DNA of 64,000 bases from Otatea glauca (Eukaryota; Streptophyta; Magnoliopsida; Poales; Poaceae): positions 124,001-188,000 of the forward strand of contig JAYEVK010000138.1 of NCBI GenBank assembly GCA_036346275.1, read 5' to 3'. Below the pieces are notes generated by a model. It was given only the letters and a program-made list of their open reading frames with translations, was not told the DNA's origin and did not search any database. The position numbers were made by a program, and so were the translations under genes. Positions 34,960-46,200 of this stretch are shown here, piece after piece (position 1 is the stretch's first letter; each line of letters opens with the position of its first letter).

Positions 34960-36493
34960 AGTGAGTTTTGTTAGGTTTTGATCCATTAGAGTCCTTGTTT
35001 TAGTTGCTGATTGTTTTTTCCCTTCGCGTAGCTTTTTTTCAATCTGTCCAGTACTTTGTTTTGTTCATAACTTTCGCATACGAGCTCGGATTCTAGTGTT
35101 TTTGTACTTTCCTAAAACCTGGGAACGATCTCTACAAAAACCTAGTTGGGCATGAACTCTAATTCTGGAGCTAAATCTGTTTAATCTGGATATCAAATTT
35201 GTTGAAGCAAGTTGTACTTCCAATCCAGATCGGTTCGGTATTTTGATCATAATTCTCACGTTCGAACTCCGTTTGGGAAGTTTTTATACTTTCCTGAATC
35301 CTTGAAGAGTCCTCTACAAAAACGTTTTTGGGTGTCCTTTCTAATTCGGATTCCATCAAACCGAATTTGATTCGGATTCGGAATTGGTCCCGCTGGCTAA
35401 AATTGGGAGTATTCTGTGCAGTTCGGTTTTTGAGCCATAACTTTCACACCCGTGCTCCAAATTGCATGTTCTTGTATTCCTTTGAAAGCTGAGGACATAA
35501 GCTTCAATTCTTTCCATAGTGAACCTTCTAAATTCGGTCCTTTTGAATCTGTAATCTAGGCGACAAATCTGCTGCCCTAGAAACTTTGAATTTGGGTGTT
35601 TTGCTTCATTTCGTGTTCTAGTTTTGTTCCTTTGAGTTGGTTGAGTCCAGTAGCATCCATAATCCATAAAACTCCAAAATATCAGTATACATACCTTTGT
35701 TAACCAATTCATCCTTTGCGAATACTTTGATCCCAATTGAGACTAGCTATTTGATATTGCTTAGGGCTGTTCATATTGATACATTGCATAATCTTGAATT
35801 ATCATATCATACTATCTTGTGATATCAAGTTAGGGATTCCAAAACTTTGCTCATACTAGTGTTGGCATAAGTCACCAAAAGAAAGAAGAGAGAAAGAAAG
35901 AGCCAAAAGGCCAAAAAAACATAATAGTGGTAAAAGACTACATTGAGCGAAACCCTAATTTGTGTTCATATTTTCAGATTGTGCAATTGTATTAATTAGT
36001 TAGCAATCTTGTGCCCTTTTATCTTTTCTGAAGCAATTAGCTAGTGTCTCTCTATAACTTATGCAACACGAGCTTTGGTACTGAAAATTTTCTTATTTAG
36101 CTCATTCCATTGGTTGCATTAAGTTACATCATCTTTGCGCGTGAGTTGCCTTGAAATTCGCTTATATCTTTGAGATCGGCAACTAGGACTTGTGATTTCT
36201 ATTTTGGGTCCTTACTTGTCATTACAATAACTAGAATTATCAGATTGCATAGGAAATAAGTATAGCCTACCAAGCTCCACATATTTTACCTTGTACGTTT
36301 GTTCGGTCCCTTGCAATCGCTTTATCCAAGCTTCGAAGAACTTTTGACACCGTCAACGGCCGACAACTCTGCTGCACGGTAAGAACTTGTAAGAGCTTTG
36401 GTTAAGGCTTGAGAGTTGAGCGACTTTTCTCCACTTCCTAGTAGTTGATTGGGAATTACATAAACCTTTGTCTTTCCCTTTATGCTACTAACC
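34960..36493 (+). other. 5' leader of the second non-autonomous CRM
   Basis: About 1.5 kb, AT-rich, without coding signal. It contains weak direct repeats about 180 bp apart (for example TCTCTACAAAAACC at about 35131 and CCTCTACAAAAACG at about 35309). Its 5' part with the primer site is missing. Confidence 0.6.
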
Positions 36494-37423
36494 ATGTCGG
36501 TGACAAGAGTTCATCTGCATCATTCTCCACGCACGAAGGGCAATGTACAACTCACTAATGAGCAAATGTCGCTGCAAGAAGACCGCTTCCGGTCCATCGA
36601 GATCGCTCAGGAGTTGCTAACACTACCCTTGCTACTATTTTGTCTAGACTTGATAATATGCTTGCATTGCTGTCCTGGAACTTCCAGTCCTCCGCCTCGT
36701 CTCCTAAGCAACAACAATGGTGTACTACGTGCACAACGGGTTCCCATTGCTGCCCGACTTCCCAAAGATGGACCTTGTTGCATCGGTCGCCCCACCACAC
36801 ATCGCCACGGGTTCATCCACTGATGATGAACAAGGTAAAATCAAGTTTGAGTTGCCTCCTTTTGGTGGAAAGTTCGATCCTAATGCATATATTAATTGGG
36901 AGATAGCGGTAGATAAAGAATTTGCAAACTATGACTTATCGAAAACCAAAAGATTAGTGCCATGATTAAAGTGTTAACGTCAGATGCAGTATATTGGTGG
37001 AAGCATATATCTAGACATGATAAAGACCCTAAAACTTGGAATGCAATGAAAAGACTTATGAGAAATGATTATGTTCCTGAATATGTTGCTAAATATTTGC
37101 TTACTAAACTTCAATGCTTAAAACAAGGTTCTAAAACTGTTATAGAATACTTTCATGATTTGCAAAATTGTTTGTTGCGTTGTGGTTTACAAGAATGTGA
37201 GGAAGCTACTGAGCTTAGGTTCATACGTGGACTTAATCATGAAATTCAGGATGTTCTTGTTGATGAAACATATAGTTGTCTTTCAGAATTGATTGAATGT
37301 GCTTTTAGAGCTGAAAACATGCTTACTGAATCTTTGAAAGAGCCTTTAGCTTTATTTGAGGTGCCCATTGTTGCACCTTCTGTTGTAGCTAACATTTTGC
37401 AGAAAAGTGAGCACCATCGGTAG
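36494..37423 (+). pseudogene. Gag of the second non-autonomous CRM
   Basis: Likely start MSVTRVHLHHSPRTKGN at 36494, then frame changes near 36620 and 36715. Recognisable: IKFELPPFGGKFDPNAYINW (capsid entry), SDAVYWWKHI, MKRLMRNDYVPEYVAKYLL, KTVIEYFHDLQNCLLRCG, RFIRGLNHEIQDVL, all matching the Retrotrans_gag core of CRM. A stop or frame change lies at 36963. The core frame ends at TAG 37421-37423, but the same frame stays open after this stop to 37942. No CX2CX4HX4C knuckle follows. Confidence 0.82.
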
Positions 37424-38201
37424 AAAGATGAAGAAGAAAATGTGAAAAAAGAGGAGATATTTGCTGCTCCATACGTATGTGAAGAGTTGGAAATTGAAGT
37501 TGCACCTACAACCACGGAGAATGATTTAGAAGGTAATGTCAAAGGTATGGATTGTATACATGGTGAAAATCATTTTGAAGAGACAAAACTGTCCATGAAT
37601 CGTGCTATCGTAGAGCAACTATTAATGGAACCCATTGCTGATTTTGTTGCTATTCCTAGTGATAAAGAAGAGTTGTGTCATAATGCTTCACTTATATCCA
37701 CGCCACAATTAGTGAATGAACATGAAATATTTATATTTGAACAAAACACTTGCGCTGAACATAGACATGTTATTCAAATTGCTAGTGAAGAAGATGAGCT
37801 TAAATTGATGTCTTCTTTAGATACTTTAGGTTACATTGAATTTGATGTTCGTGTGATCCGGATAGTTTCAAGGAGAAGATTTTTGTACATTCGATTTGCC
37901 ATGGTTATCACGAAATATTTTCTATGTTGTTGGCAAACATAATGATAAAAGAGAATACAAAGTGCATAGATTATACATTTGTTCAGATCTGAGACCTCCA
38001 CATCCTATGCAACAATGTGATCAATTTGATAATTCTAATATCATATCAAGTACCCCTACTGTCGATTATAATCTATATGATAGTTTTCAAGAAAGGGAGT
38101 GTTTGGGTGATTTTGATTCACGAGACATTGATTTGAGTACAAAAGATATGCATGTTGCTTTGCTCTTTCTCGCTACTAACATTTTGCAGGAGAATGTGAT
38201 G

Positions 38202-38217
38202 GAGTCGAGGACGACTC
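38202..38217 (+). promoter_or_regulatory. Extra copy of the CRM hairpin
   Basis: GAGTCG-AGGA-CGACTC followed by CCAATTCAAGAAAGGGAGAA and TGATGAGACC. This is a second hairpin, purine tract and LTR-start-like string 273 bp upstream of the one that abuts the 3' LTR. No LTR follows. Confidence 0.65.
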
Positions 38218-38474
38218 CAATTCAAGAAAGGGAGAATGATGAGACCATGCTCGTCCTGGATATGATCAACGCTATATCAATTTGGCGACACTTGACGGCA
38301 TCCTTTGTATCATCTACATCTACTAGGAAGGCTTTCCTTCACAGGGGGGAGGAAGCGTCCAAGAGTGCAAGCATTCAACATGCCTTTATATGCTGGAAAG
38401 AAATATTGAGCTTTGTGGAGGATGATCTGAACATGAGAATACTTTTTGTTGAGGTCAAGCTAAAAGCTGAGCAT

Positions 38475-38509
38475 GAGTCGAGGACGACTCAAATTCAAGA
38501 AAGGGAGGA
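38475..38509 (+). promoter_or_regulatory. CRM hairpin plus polypurine tract
   Basis: GAGTCG-AGGA-CGACTC (38475-38490), then AAATTCAAGAAAGGGAGGA to the LTR start at 38510. It has the same 19-base spacing as in the two minus-strand CRM elements. Confidence 0.78.
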
Positions 38510-39276
38510 TGATGAGGACATCACTACTACGGATATGACCACATTTGGTTGTGCCTACTCCAACACATCATCCACGGGCCAAGAAGAGAGAGAGATCAAA
38601 TCCATCACGTTCTGGAATCCAATTCGGCCTCCTGAGACAGCACCAACTTAAAACGGCCATAACTTTTGATCCAGAAGGGTGTTCGGGGCACATGAGTTCT
38701 TGATTGAAAGCTTTCGTCGCCCTCTTTCCATTGGATCCAGTCTCACCTTCAAATTCCTTCTGAGCTGTCCGGAAACTGCAAAACAAGTCACGTCACTTTT
38801 CCAGTCCGAGTCAGAGTGGGCCTTGGGCCTTGTAATCGAATTGTATTTGGTTTCCTAGGGTTTTGAACGACCACCTCCTCTTGTTATCTCATAAATAACC
38901 AGCCGCAACCCCATCTAGGGTTTTGGGTTTTGTTTGATTAGTTTAGCCAAGTGCAAACTTTGCGTCTTCGAGTTGTGCTGGACAGCCACCATGTCAAGAC
39001 CTTCAATAGAACCCCACCTTATTTTGGCCTTCAATTCTTATTTGCAATTTCAGATTGCTTTTACCATTATTCTTGCTTGTTCTTCGGTTGCTTGCAGGAA
39101 TTGAACCTCGTGTTCAGGTTGATCGTGCCCACGGCAAGATCAATAACACTCCGGAGTTGGTTTAGCGATTGCTAAGGCGCATCGTCGTCGTACGTTGTAG
39201 TCGGATCGTCAAAGTCGATTCCACCAAATCGATAGTTATCGCTCTCATCGAAAGATCGGGACACAACTTCGCATCA
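38510..39276 (+). repeat. 3' LTR of the second non-autonomous CRM
   Basis: 767 bp, TGATGAGGACATCACTACTA to TTCGCATCA, followed by CTCTT and the host RNase H sequence. The gag-side frame continues about 140 bp into it. Confidence 0.93.
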
Positions 39277-39900
39277 CTCTTCCTTCCTTACAATTTAGCA
39301 AAACATCTTCAAAATCAGCATCAAGCGCATATTGCTCTTTAATCGTTTCCAAGCCAAAGATTTTAGAGTCTAGTTGTGAAAGCATGGTATATCGTCGAGA
39401 TAAAGCATCAGCAATAACATTATCCTTCCCCTTCTTGTGTTTGATAACATAAGGGAAAGACTCAATGAATTCTACCCATGTTGCATGCCTACGGTTCAAC
39501 TTATTTTGGCTACGAATGTGCTTCAAGGATTCATGATCAGAGTGTATAACAAACTCTTTGGACCACAAATAATGTTGCCAAGTCTCTAATGTTCGAACCA
39601 GTGCATACAATTCCTTATCATAAGTTGAGTAGTTCAAACGAGGCCGAGATAATTTCTCACTGAAATAAGCAACTGGCTTACCTTCTTGGATCAGCACGCC
39701 TCCAATCCCAATGCCACTAGCATCACACTCAAGTTCAAAAGTCTTACCAAAGTCTGGTAGTTGGAGTAGTGGTGCATGGGTCAGCTTCTCTTTCAACAAG
39801 TCAAAGGCATCTTCATGTGACTTGCCCCATTGGAAAGCCACGCCTTTCTGGACAACTCATTCAGTGTGCAAAGCAATCGTCTTGAAATCTTTCACGGCGG
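39277..39900 (-). pseudogene. CRM RNase H (autonomous-type element)
   Basis: Degrades the RNA strand during reverse transcription. Visible in 39841 to 39245: FQWGKSHEDAFDLLKEKLTH, ELECDASGIGIGGVLIQEGK, YSTYDKELYALVRTLE, SDHESLKHI, NVIADALSRR. The catalytic Asp of DASG, the Glu of DKELYA and the Asp of SDHES and of ADALS are present. A frameshift separates it from RT at about 39845-39900, where the connection segment is scrambled. It is cut on the left by the nested element. Confidence 0.9.
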
Positions 39901-40735
39901 CGATAGAATCCTCGCAAGTCCAAGGAAACTCCGCTTTGTGTGACCGCTTTAGAGTCGGCCAACTCTGAATTGCCTCAACCTTGGCTTGATCAACTTCAAT
40001 TCCCTGTGGATTAACAACATAGCCAAGAAAAGCAACTCGATCGGTGCAAAATGTGCACTTCTCAAGGTTACCAAATAAACGTGCATCTCGTAAGGCATTA
40101 AAAACAGCACGCAAATGAGCAAGATGTTCATCTAATGATTTGCTAAAGATCAAGATATCATCAAAATATACCACCACAAATCTACCAATGAAAGCACGCA
40201 AAACTTCATTCATTAGTCTCATGAAAGTGCTAGGTGCATTAGCCAATCCAAAAGGCATCACTAGCCACTCATATAGACCGAACTTAGTTTTGAAAGCAGT
40301 TTTCCATTCATCACCTAATTTCATGCGGATTTGGTGGTAACCACTACGCAAATCAACCTTAGAGAACACAGTAGATCCACTTAATTCATCAAGCATATCA
40401 TCTAACCTAGGAATAGGATGACGATATCTAATGGTAATGTTATTGATTGCTCTACAATCCACACACATGCACCATGATCCATTCTTCTTAGGAACTAAAA
40501 TGACCGGAACAGCACAAGGACTAAGAGATTCACGCACATACCCTTTGTCAAGGAGTTCTTGCACTTGGCGTTGTATCTCCTTAGTTTCTTCTGGATTAGT
40601 CCTATATGGCGCTCGATTGGGCAAAGATGCTCCAGGAATGAGGTCAATCTGATGTTCAATCCCTCGAATTGGTGACAAGCCTGGAGGAACGTCCTTGGGA
40701 AAAACATCAACATATTCCTGCAAAGGTTAGTCACA
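39857..40735 (-). pseudogene. CRM reverse transcriptase
   Basis: Copies element RNA into cDNA. The frame 40723 to 39857 holds RGIEHQIDLIPGASLPNR, KGYVRESLSPCAVPVILVPK, GSWCMCVDCRAINNITIRYR, VFSKVDLRSGYHQIRM, YEWLVMPFGLANAPSTFMRL, the catalytic VVVYFDDILIFSKS and FLGYVVNPQGIEVDQAK. So the RT fold is complete with the YFDD box. Upstream the coding passes by frameshift at about 40720 into MLKGACFLATKSD ... ALFSFEEIPAALPPAV (40872-40720). Downstream it loses frame at SWPTLKRSH. Confidence 0.93.
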
Positions 40736-40865
40736 GCGGGAGGCAAAGCAGCAGGTATCTCCTCAAATGAGAACAAAGCATCCTTGCAAACTAAGGCATA
40801 GCAAACAGATTCTTCAACAACCAGTTCCTTCACATCAGATTTGGTAGCGAGAAAACATGCACCTT

Positions 40866-42380
40866 TCAACATAATCTCATTTTTATTATCACAAACAGAA
40901 CTAGAATTTTTCTTTTTTGCACTTTCATCAATCTTTTGCTTACTAGCTCTAGCAATGTCCTCCTTAAGAATGGAATCAGATTGCTTACTAGCTCTAGCAA
41001 TGTCCTCCTTAGAGTCATAGGATGCAATACAATCTTCTTTCCCTTATGCATAAAGGAATACTGGTTGGTTCTACCATCATGCACAGAACTTTTATCATAT
41101 TGCCAAGGTCTATCTAACAATATAGAACATGCTTGCATGGGTACGACATCACATTCAGCAAAATCATGATAGGAAACAATAACAAATTGTACTCTCACCA
41201 AGCGTGTAACCTTAACCTTACCAATACTGTTGAACCATTGAACATAGTAGGGTCAAAGTGCGGTCTTGTCTCCAACGAAAGCTTCGCCACCATGTCCAAG
41301 CTTGCAAGGTTGTTGCAACTTCCTCCATCAATGACCACACGACATGATCGCTCCTTGACGACACATTTGGTTTGGAACAGGTTGTGCCGCTGATTTTGGT
41401 CGGACTTTCCAACCTGGACACTCAACGCACGCTGTACAATGAGGTTCTCATAATGGTCAGCATGGTTGGCATCAATGTGCTCTTCCTGGTCATGATCATC
41501 TTCGCTCCCTGCATTGTCAGCTGCAAGCATAGCATATGTTTCTTCATCCAAATCACTAGCAGAAGAAAACTCACCATTGTCTCGCACAATCAGCACACGT
41601 TTGCTCGGACATTGGCTCCTCATGTGACCAAACCCCTTGCATTGATGGCATTGCACATCCCTCGTCCTCCCAGTTGAAGCAACCGAAGCAGAGCTCTTGG
41701 CGGGCTCTGGTGTAGAAGTTTTTGTTACCTCAGAAGTCTTGGAAATCGGCGCGGAGGAGGAAGGTCGATTCTTGTTGTTGTTGTAGGACAGTGCAGTCGG
41801 TTGCCTTGTGGCTGTAGGTGGGACTCGTGTTGACCAAGTGTTAGCACGACCTGCAGAAATATTAGTTCTCGTGCTAAACCATTTGCGTCGTCCCTGCACT
41901 TGTCTTTCAGCATGGCAAGCGAGATGAAACAAGCGAGTGATCGAATTATATTCCTTGTAATTAAGAATGTCATAAATCTCACGGTTCAGCCCACCCATAA
42001 ATCTAACCATAGCAGCCTCCTCAGACTCCTCTATACCACAGCGCAACATGCCCGTTTGTAATTCCTGATAGTATTCCTCTACACTCTTACTATCTTGCCT
42101 AAGCAGCTGCAGCTTATTTATCAAATCACGTTGATAATAATAGGGAACAAATCTAACTTGCATGATTCTTTTCAAATCAGCCCAGTTTTGCGCAGCATTG
42201 GGATTCTTACGTCGAAACTCACTCCACCAAATAGAGGCAAAATCAGTGAACTCACTAGTGGCAGCCCTAACTCTTTTGTTTTCAGGAAACTCATGACATG
42301 GAAACTTTTGTTCTACAGCTAATTCCCATGTGAGGTATGCATCAGGATCATAGTTTCCATCAAAGGTGGAATAGAGAATT
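40866..42380 (-). pseudogene. CRM gag core, zinc knuckle and protease
   Basis: Gag core from about 42370 (FSIPP, then a missing base in PPFDG), then from 42175: RFVPYYYQRDLINKLQLL, VEEYYQELQTGMLRCG, RFMGGLNREIYDIL, the zinc knuckle CHQCKGFGHMRSQC (CX2CX4HX4C) at about 41605-41650, and the protease VVIDGGSCNNLAS near 41300-41340. The frame breaks at about 41200 and resumes 41201 to 40866 with ACSILLDRPWQYDKS, where the usual GRP has D for G. A 45-bp in-frame tandem duplication (40936 and 40981) repeats LRRTLLELVSK in the linker. Several breaks make it non-functional. Confidence 0.88.
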
Positions 42381-42397
42381 TAATTTCGCCAAGTGTG

Positions 42398-42724
42398 TCA
42401 CATCAACGCGTGTACCTCACGTGGCATGCGCAAGGAGGCATCTTTGGCGATTATGGGCAAGAATCGCCGTCGCAGATGGCCTCCCTCGTCGTCCACCTCC
42501 GTGTCAGCAGAGTATTCATCAACATTTTCCTCCACCTCGCTGCCCAAAGCACCATTGTTGTTGTGATGCCGATGAGGAGCAGCGCCGTCTCCTGTAGGAG
42601 CTTTCCCGAGCTCATCAAGCCGCTTTATCACCTCAGCAAGTGAAGTGTTAATAGCAGCAAGTGAGGTGTTGGTGTCAATCTGAGCCTTCTCCACCTGTCC
42701 CAGCTGCTCAATTACCACCTGCAC
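42398..42724 (-). pseudogene. CRM gag N-terminus
   Basis: A 108-residue open frame from 42724. It has a coiled-coil-like stretch (QLGQVEKAQIDTNTSLAAIN, EVIKRLDELGK), an acidic segment (SEVEENVDEYSADTEVDDEG) and an Arg-rich segment (LRRRFLP), the order seen before the capsid core in CRM gag. A TGA near 42396 ends it just before the conserved core. The true start may be further upstream. Confidence 0.78.
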
Positions 42725-43565
42725 ATCACCATCAAGGCCCTCTGTATGCAGCTTGACTTGGCACTCGAAATGTTGAATGATTCCCTAGTGCGAGGGGAAT
42801 GTCGACCATCTTTGCTCATTGTTTCGACATGGTTAGAAAGCAAAAGAACAAACAATTCACAGGAAAGGGCACTGTCTCTCAACTTGTATCACCAAGCTCT
42901 TACCAGTTCTTACCAAGCCTTAGCAGGAGGTGTCGGCATCATGAGTCAAAATCTCCTGGAGAGGTAGTGTACCGATGCCACACGCTAGAGCCTGGTAAGT
43001 TGTAGTTTTTCTGTGGAGCTATAGGTGGCCGAGAAACAACTCAAGGAAATGCTAGAGCCACGTTAGTCAAAACAAGCTGAATAAACATTCGACGACGGTA
43101 TGTGCTGGTCCTATGCAAGGCCGTATTAGTGACGCAAGCCTATTCACAGATGTCATCATGGAACAACAAGTAAAACGAAGAGAAACAACCTTAGATATCT
43201 CCCTTTCTTTTCTTTTCTTTTTTTTGCTAGAGTCCCAAACTTGAAAATATGAACTTCTAGGACCCCAGAACACCAATTGTCACAAGCACTTTTGCGGCAA
43301 AATACCAGGGGTAAAAAGGTAATTAAAAGAGAGCAGAGAGGGGATCACAGAGAGAGCAGAGAGGTATGCCATGGATATATATATATTTTTTTATTGATTT
43401 CCGAACAGGGGAAAACCAAATTTGGAAAGGCTATTTGATTGGATGATGAATGGAAAAGGTGGGAAATCCGGCGATGATTCTGATCTGCTGTTATGGTAGG
43501 GATGATGGTGGAAAGTAGGGGATGTGGCAGGTGATGGATTCTGATCTGCTGTTATGGTAGGGATG
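42725..43565 (-). other. CRM 5' leader, gag-proximal part
   Basis: Leader of the autonomous-type CRM, cut at 43565 by the copia element and continued at 51801-52194. It includes a short TATATATATATTTTTTTATT tract near 43376-43395 and the start of a 60-bp minisatellite. No gene. Confidence 0.65.
43475..43565. repeat. 60-bp minisatellite, part 1
   Basis: Tandem units with GATGATGGTGGAAAGTAGGG, GATGTGGCAGGTGATGGATT and CTGATCTGCTGTTATGGTAG. About one and a half units lie here and two more at 51801-51921. The copia element sits exactly in a unit (GGATG duplicated). Confidence 0.85.
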
Positions 43566-44925
43566 TGAAGGGAAACGCGGTATGCTACGCTAGCACAAAA
43601 AAAAACTACCGCGCAACCAGAAAGCTACTCGCAAGAAGGGGATCATAGATAAGATTACCACTAGACGCGCAGTTGCGGAATCCTTCGCGCGTCGATGTAG
43701 TGGTTCGTCCTCGCCGCAGTCGTTGCGTCGATGTAGTGGATCGTCCTCGCCTCGCCGTGGATCGTCCTCCCACGCCGCAGTCGCAGCAGCGTCACCGCGA
43801 TGAGTCCACACGTCCGAGATGGAGCGCCGTGCGTCGTGTGCAAGCACCTAGTCGCTCGGCGAGGGGCGAGAGGAGGAGGCTAGGGTTTCAAGTGAATCAA
43901 ACCTAAACCGTGGAAAGCACACTCTGCGCCTCCTCCTCCCCTCCTTATATAGCCACGAGATGAAACCTAAACTAGGGCCCACCGGCATGCTAAGCCCACG
44001 AGGTTCATTAATTACGGATCCTATCCAAATTAATGCGTCCCGACCCATTAAGTGTGTGACCTGCAGGTTCACATACGTTTGGACATGGATTCGAAAACTC
44101 CTTTTCAATCCAATAGTTGGTAGCGGCTTCTTGCAAAGTATGCCAACTCCCAAACATCTTGTGATCAAATCGAGCAGAACCTATCAAAAGAACTCATGTA
44201 ATAATCCCTTTGCCAAGTATATGAAGATTGATCTCAAGGCGAGAAGCATGTCATCCTTTGATGATTCAATCCATCTCTCGTATCCGTGATATATTAATAA
44301 GTTGTGATTGACTCCTCAATCACGGCATGGCCATGCACTTTCTTAATCATATCACACGAGTGGCCTTGTCATATATCTCCGTTTCATTGGAGTGGCAAAT
44401 TCCATCTTATTCGCTCACTTCCCTCTCGCACGTTTCATAGTAAACATGAAAGCTACCTTTATAACTATCCGGTTAGGAAGTAGTGTTTGATAGCCCCAAG
44501 GAAAACTATTACACATGTAGGGAATATGACAATCTCAGGTCTAAGGATCATACATCTTCTAGGTATGAGATACAGCGATGACACATAAGAATGAAATATT
44601 CTCGCATGTCCCATAGCGGTCTATCTAACCCATGTTCTTCAACATGGTCCACAATGTAGAGATGATATCTCCATATCCCATGATCTATGAAGCATGATCA
44701 TCGATCACTACATGTGTTGATCTATTCATCGTAGTCCTATACGATGATATCCGATCGAGATATTTATCGAATTACATCATTAAGTAAAGAGCTTCATAAT
44801 CAAGTCACATACTTGTTGATCAATACAATGATATACATTCATTGGACCAATAATCATATTATTATTCATAAACATAGTCATGTTACAATCATCTAAATGA
44901 TTGCCTCAAGGGCATAACACTAACA
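43566..44925 (-). repeat. 3' LTR of the copia element
   Basis: 1360 bp, TGTTAGTGTTATGCCC (from 44925) to CCCTTCA at 43566. It differs from the 5' LTR by substitutions and several 1-3 bp indels, many at CG-containing sites. Confidence 0.95.
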
Positions 44926-44940
44926 ATCTCCCACTTGCAC
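44926..44940 (-). promoter_or_regulatory. Copia polypurine tract
   Basis: Minus strand GTGCAAGTGGGAGAT immediately before the LTR start TGTTAGTG, the usual copia plus-strand primer. Confidence 0.8.
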
Positions 44941-44945
44941 TTGAG

Positions 44946-46200
44946 TCAATCAATTAAGTATCTAATACCAATAGACCTTGTGTGCGCCTCATGCTTAGGC
45001 TGTGGCAGTGGCTTTGTCAACGGATCGCCACAATGGCTTCCGTATGTACTTTGCATATTCTCGACGTCACCTCTATCCACAATTTCGCGAATAAGGTGAA
45101 AGCGACGGAGTATGTGTTTAGACTTCTGATGTGATCTAGGCTCTTTAGCTTGTGCAATGGCACCACTATTATCACAATAGATGTCCATTGGACTAGAGAC
45201 ACTAGCGACCACACCAAGCTCTGTGATAAACTTCTTAATCCACACAGCCTCCTTTGCGGCCTCCGAAGCCGCAATGTACTCCGCTTCTGTCGTAGAGTCG
45301 GCCACCGTGTTTTGCTTGGAACTCTTCCAGCTTACTGCTCCTCCATTAAGTGTAAACACAAACCCGGATTGCGATCGAAAATCATCTTTGTCAGTTTGGA
45401 AGCTTGCATCGGTGTAACCCTTTGCAACCAGATCTTCCTCACCTCCAAAAACAAGGAACATACCCTTAGTTCTTCTCAAGTACTTCAGGATATTTTTTAC
45501 GGCTATCCAATGACCATCACCAGGATCCGCTTGGTATCTGCTCGTGACACTTAGAGCATATGAGACATCTGGGCGTGTACAGATCATGGCATACATAATA
45601 GACCCAATAGCTGAAGCATATGGAATCTTGCTCATCCTGTCTCGCTCATCAGATGTCGAAGGACACTGATTCTTGCAGAGACTGATGCCATGTGACATTG
45701 GCATGAAACCTCTCTTGGATTCATGCATATTGAACCTTTTCAATATCTTGTCAATGTACGTTTCCTGACTTAATCCAATTAACCTTTTTGATCTATCTCT
45801 ATAGATTTTTATGCCCAAGATATAGCATGCTTCTCCCAAGTCCTTCATTGAGAAACTCCTTTTCAATGAAGTCTTAACATCTTCAAGCATAGGAATGTCA
45901 TTCCCGATTAATAATATGTCATCCACATACAAAATCGAAATACAAGTGCGCTCCCACTAGCCTTCTTGTAAACACAAGGCTCTTCTTCATTTTTGATAAA
46001 GTCAAAACCTTTGACTACTTCATCAAAACGAATGTTCCAACTCCTAGATGCTTGCTTTAACCCATAAATGGATCTTTGAAGCTTGCATACCCTTTTAGCA
46101 TATTTAGGATCAACAAAGCCTTGAGGTTGTATCATGTATACATCCTCTAAAGATTCCCATTAAGGAAGGCTGTTTTGACATCCATCGCCATATTTCATAA
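44946..46200 (-). pseudogene. Copia reverse transcriptase and RNase H
   Basis: From about 46190 down: MDVKTAFLNGNL (first catalytic Asp), then 46135: MIQPQGFVDP, KVCKLQRSIYGLKQASRSWN-type region (here KRVCKLQRSIYGLKQASRSW), CVYKK. After a frameshift at about 45930: YVDDILLIGND (catalytic DD), RSFSMKDLGEACYILGIKIY, KIPYASAIGSIMYAMICTRP, then RNase H with GYTDASFQTDKDD, STTEAEYIAASEAAKEAVW and YCDNSGAIAQAKEPRSHQKS. The last 328 codons (45932 to 44946) are open. Stops and frame changes upstream make it inactive. Confidence 0.93.

Larger units (their letters stand above)
37424..38509 (+). pseudogene. Unrecognised acidic gag extension
   Basis: The frame after gag (37424-37942) and, after a shift near 37900, the frame 37896-38509. 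I do not recognise a domain. The first part is strikingly acidic (EEEN, KKEEI, EELEIEV, ASEEDELKL) with few basic residues, unlike an RNA-binding nucleocapsid. The second contains RPPHPMQQCDQFDN and TNILQENVMESRTTPIQERE, the CRM end signature, then 270 bp further a second ESRTTQIQEREDDEDI directly before the LTR. It could be a captured or element-specific sequence; no function is claimed. Confidence 0.55.
33525..39276 (+). mobile_element. Second non-autonomous CRM type, rearranged, TSD CTCTT
   Basis: A plus-strand element in the RNase H-integrase region of the CRM above. It has two 767-bp LTRs (33525-34291, 38510-39276) and a perfect duplication CTCTT at 33520-33524 and 39277-39281. The LTRs differ at about 11 sites by eye. 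The internal region codes for a gag without recognisable zinc knuckle, protease or pol. Behind the 5' LTR the primer site and start of the leader are missing; in their place stands a second copy of the host RNase H sequence that also follows the 3' LTR (34292-34959). So the element was altered by recombination after insertion. Confidence 0.88.
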
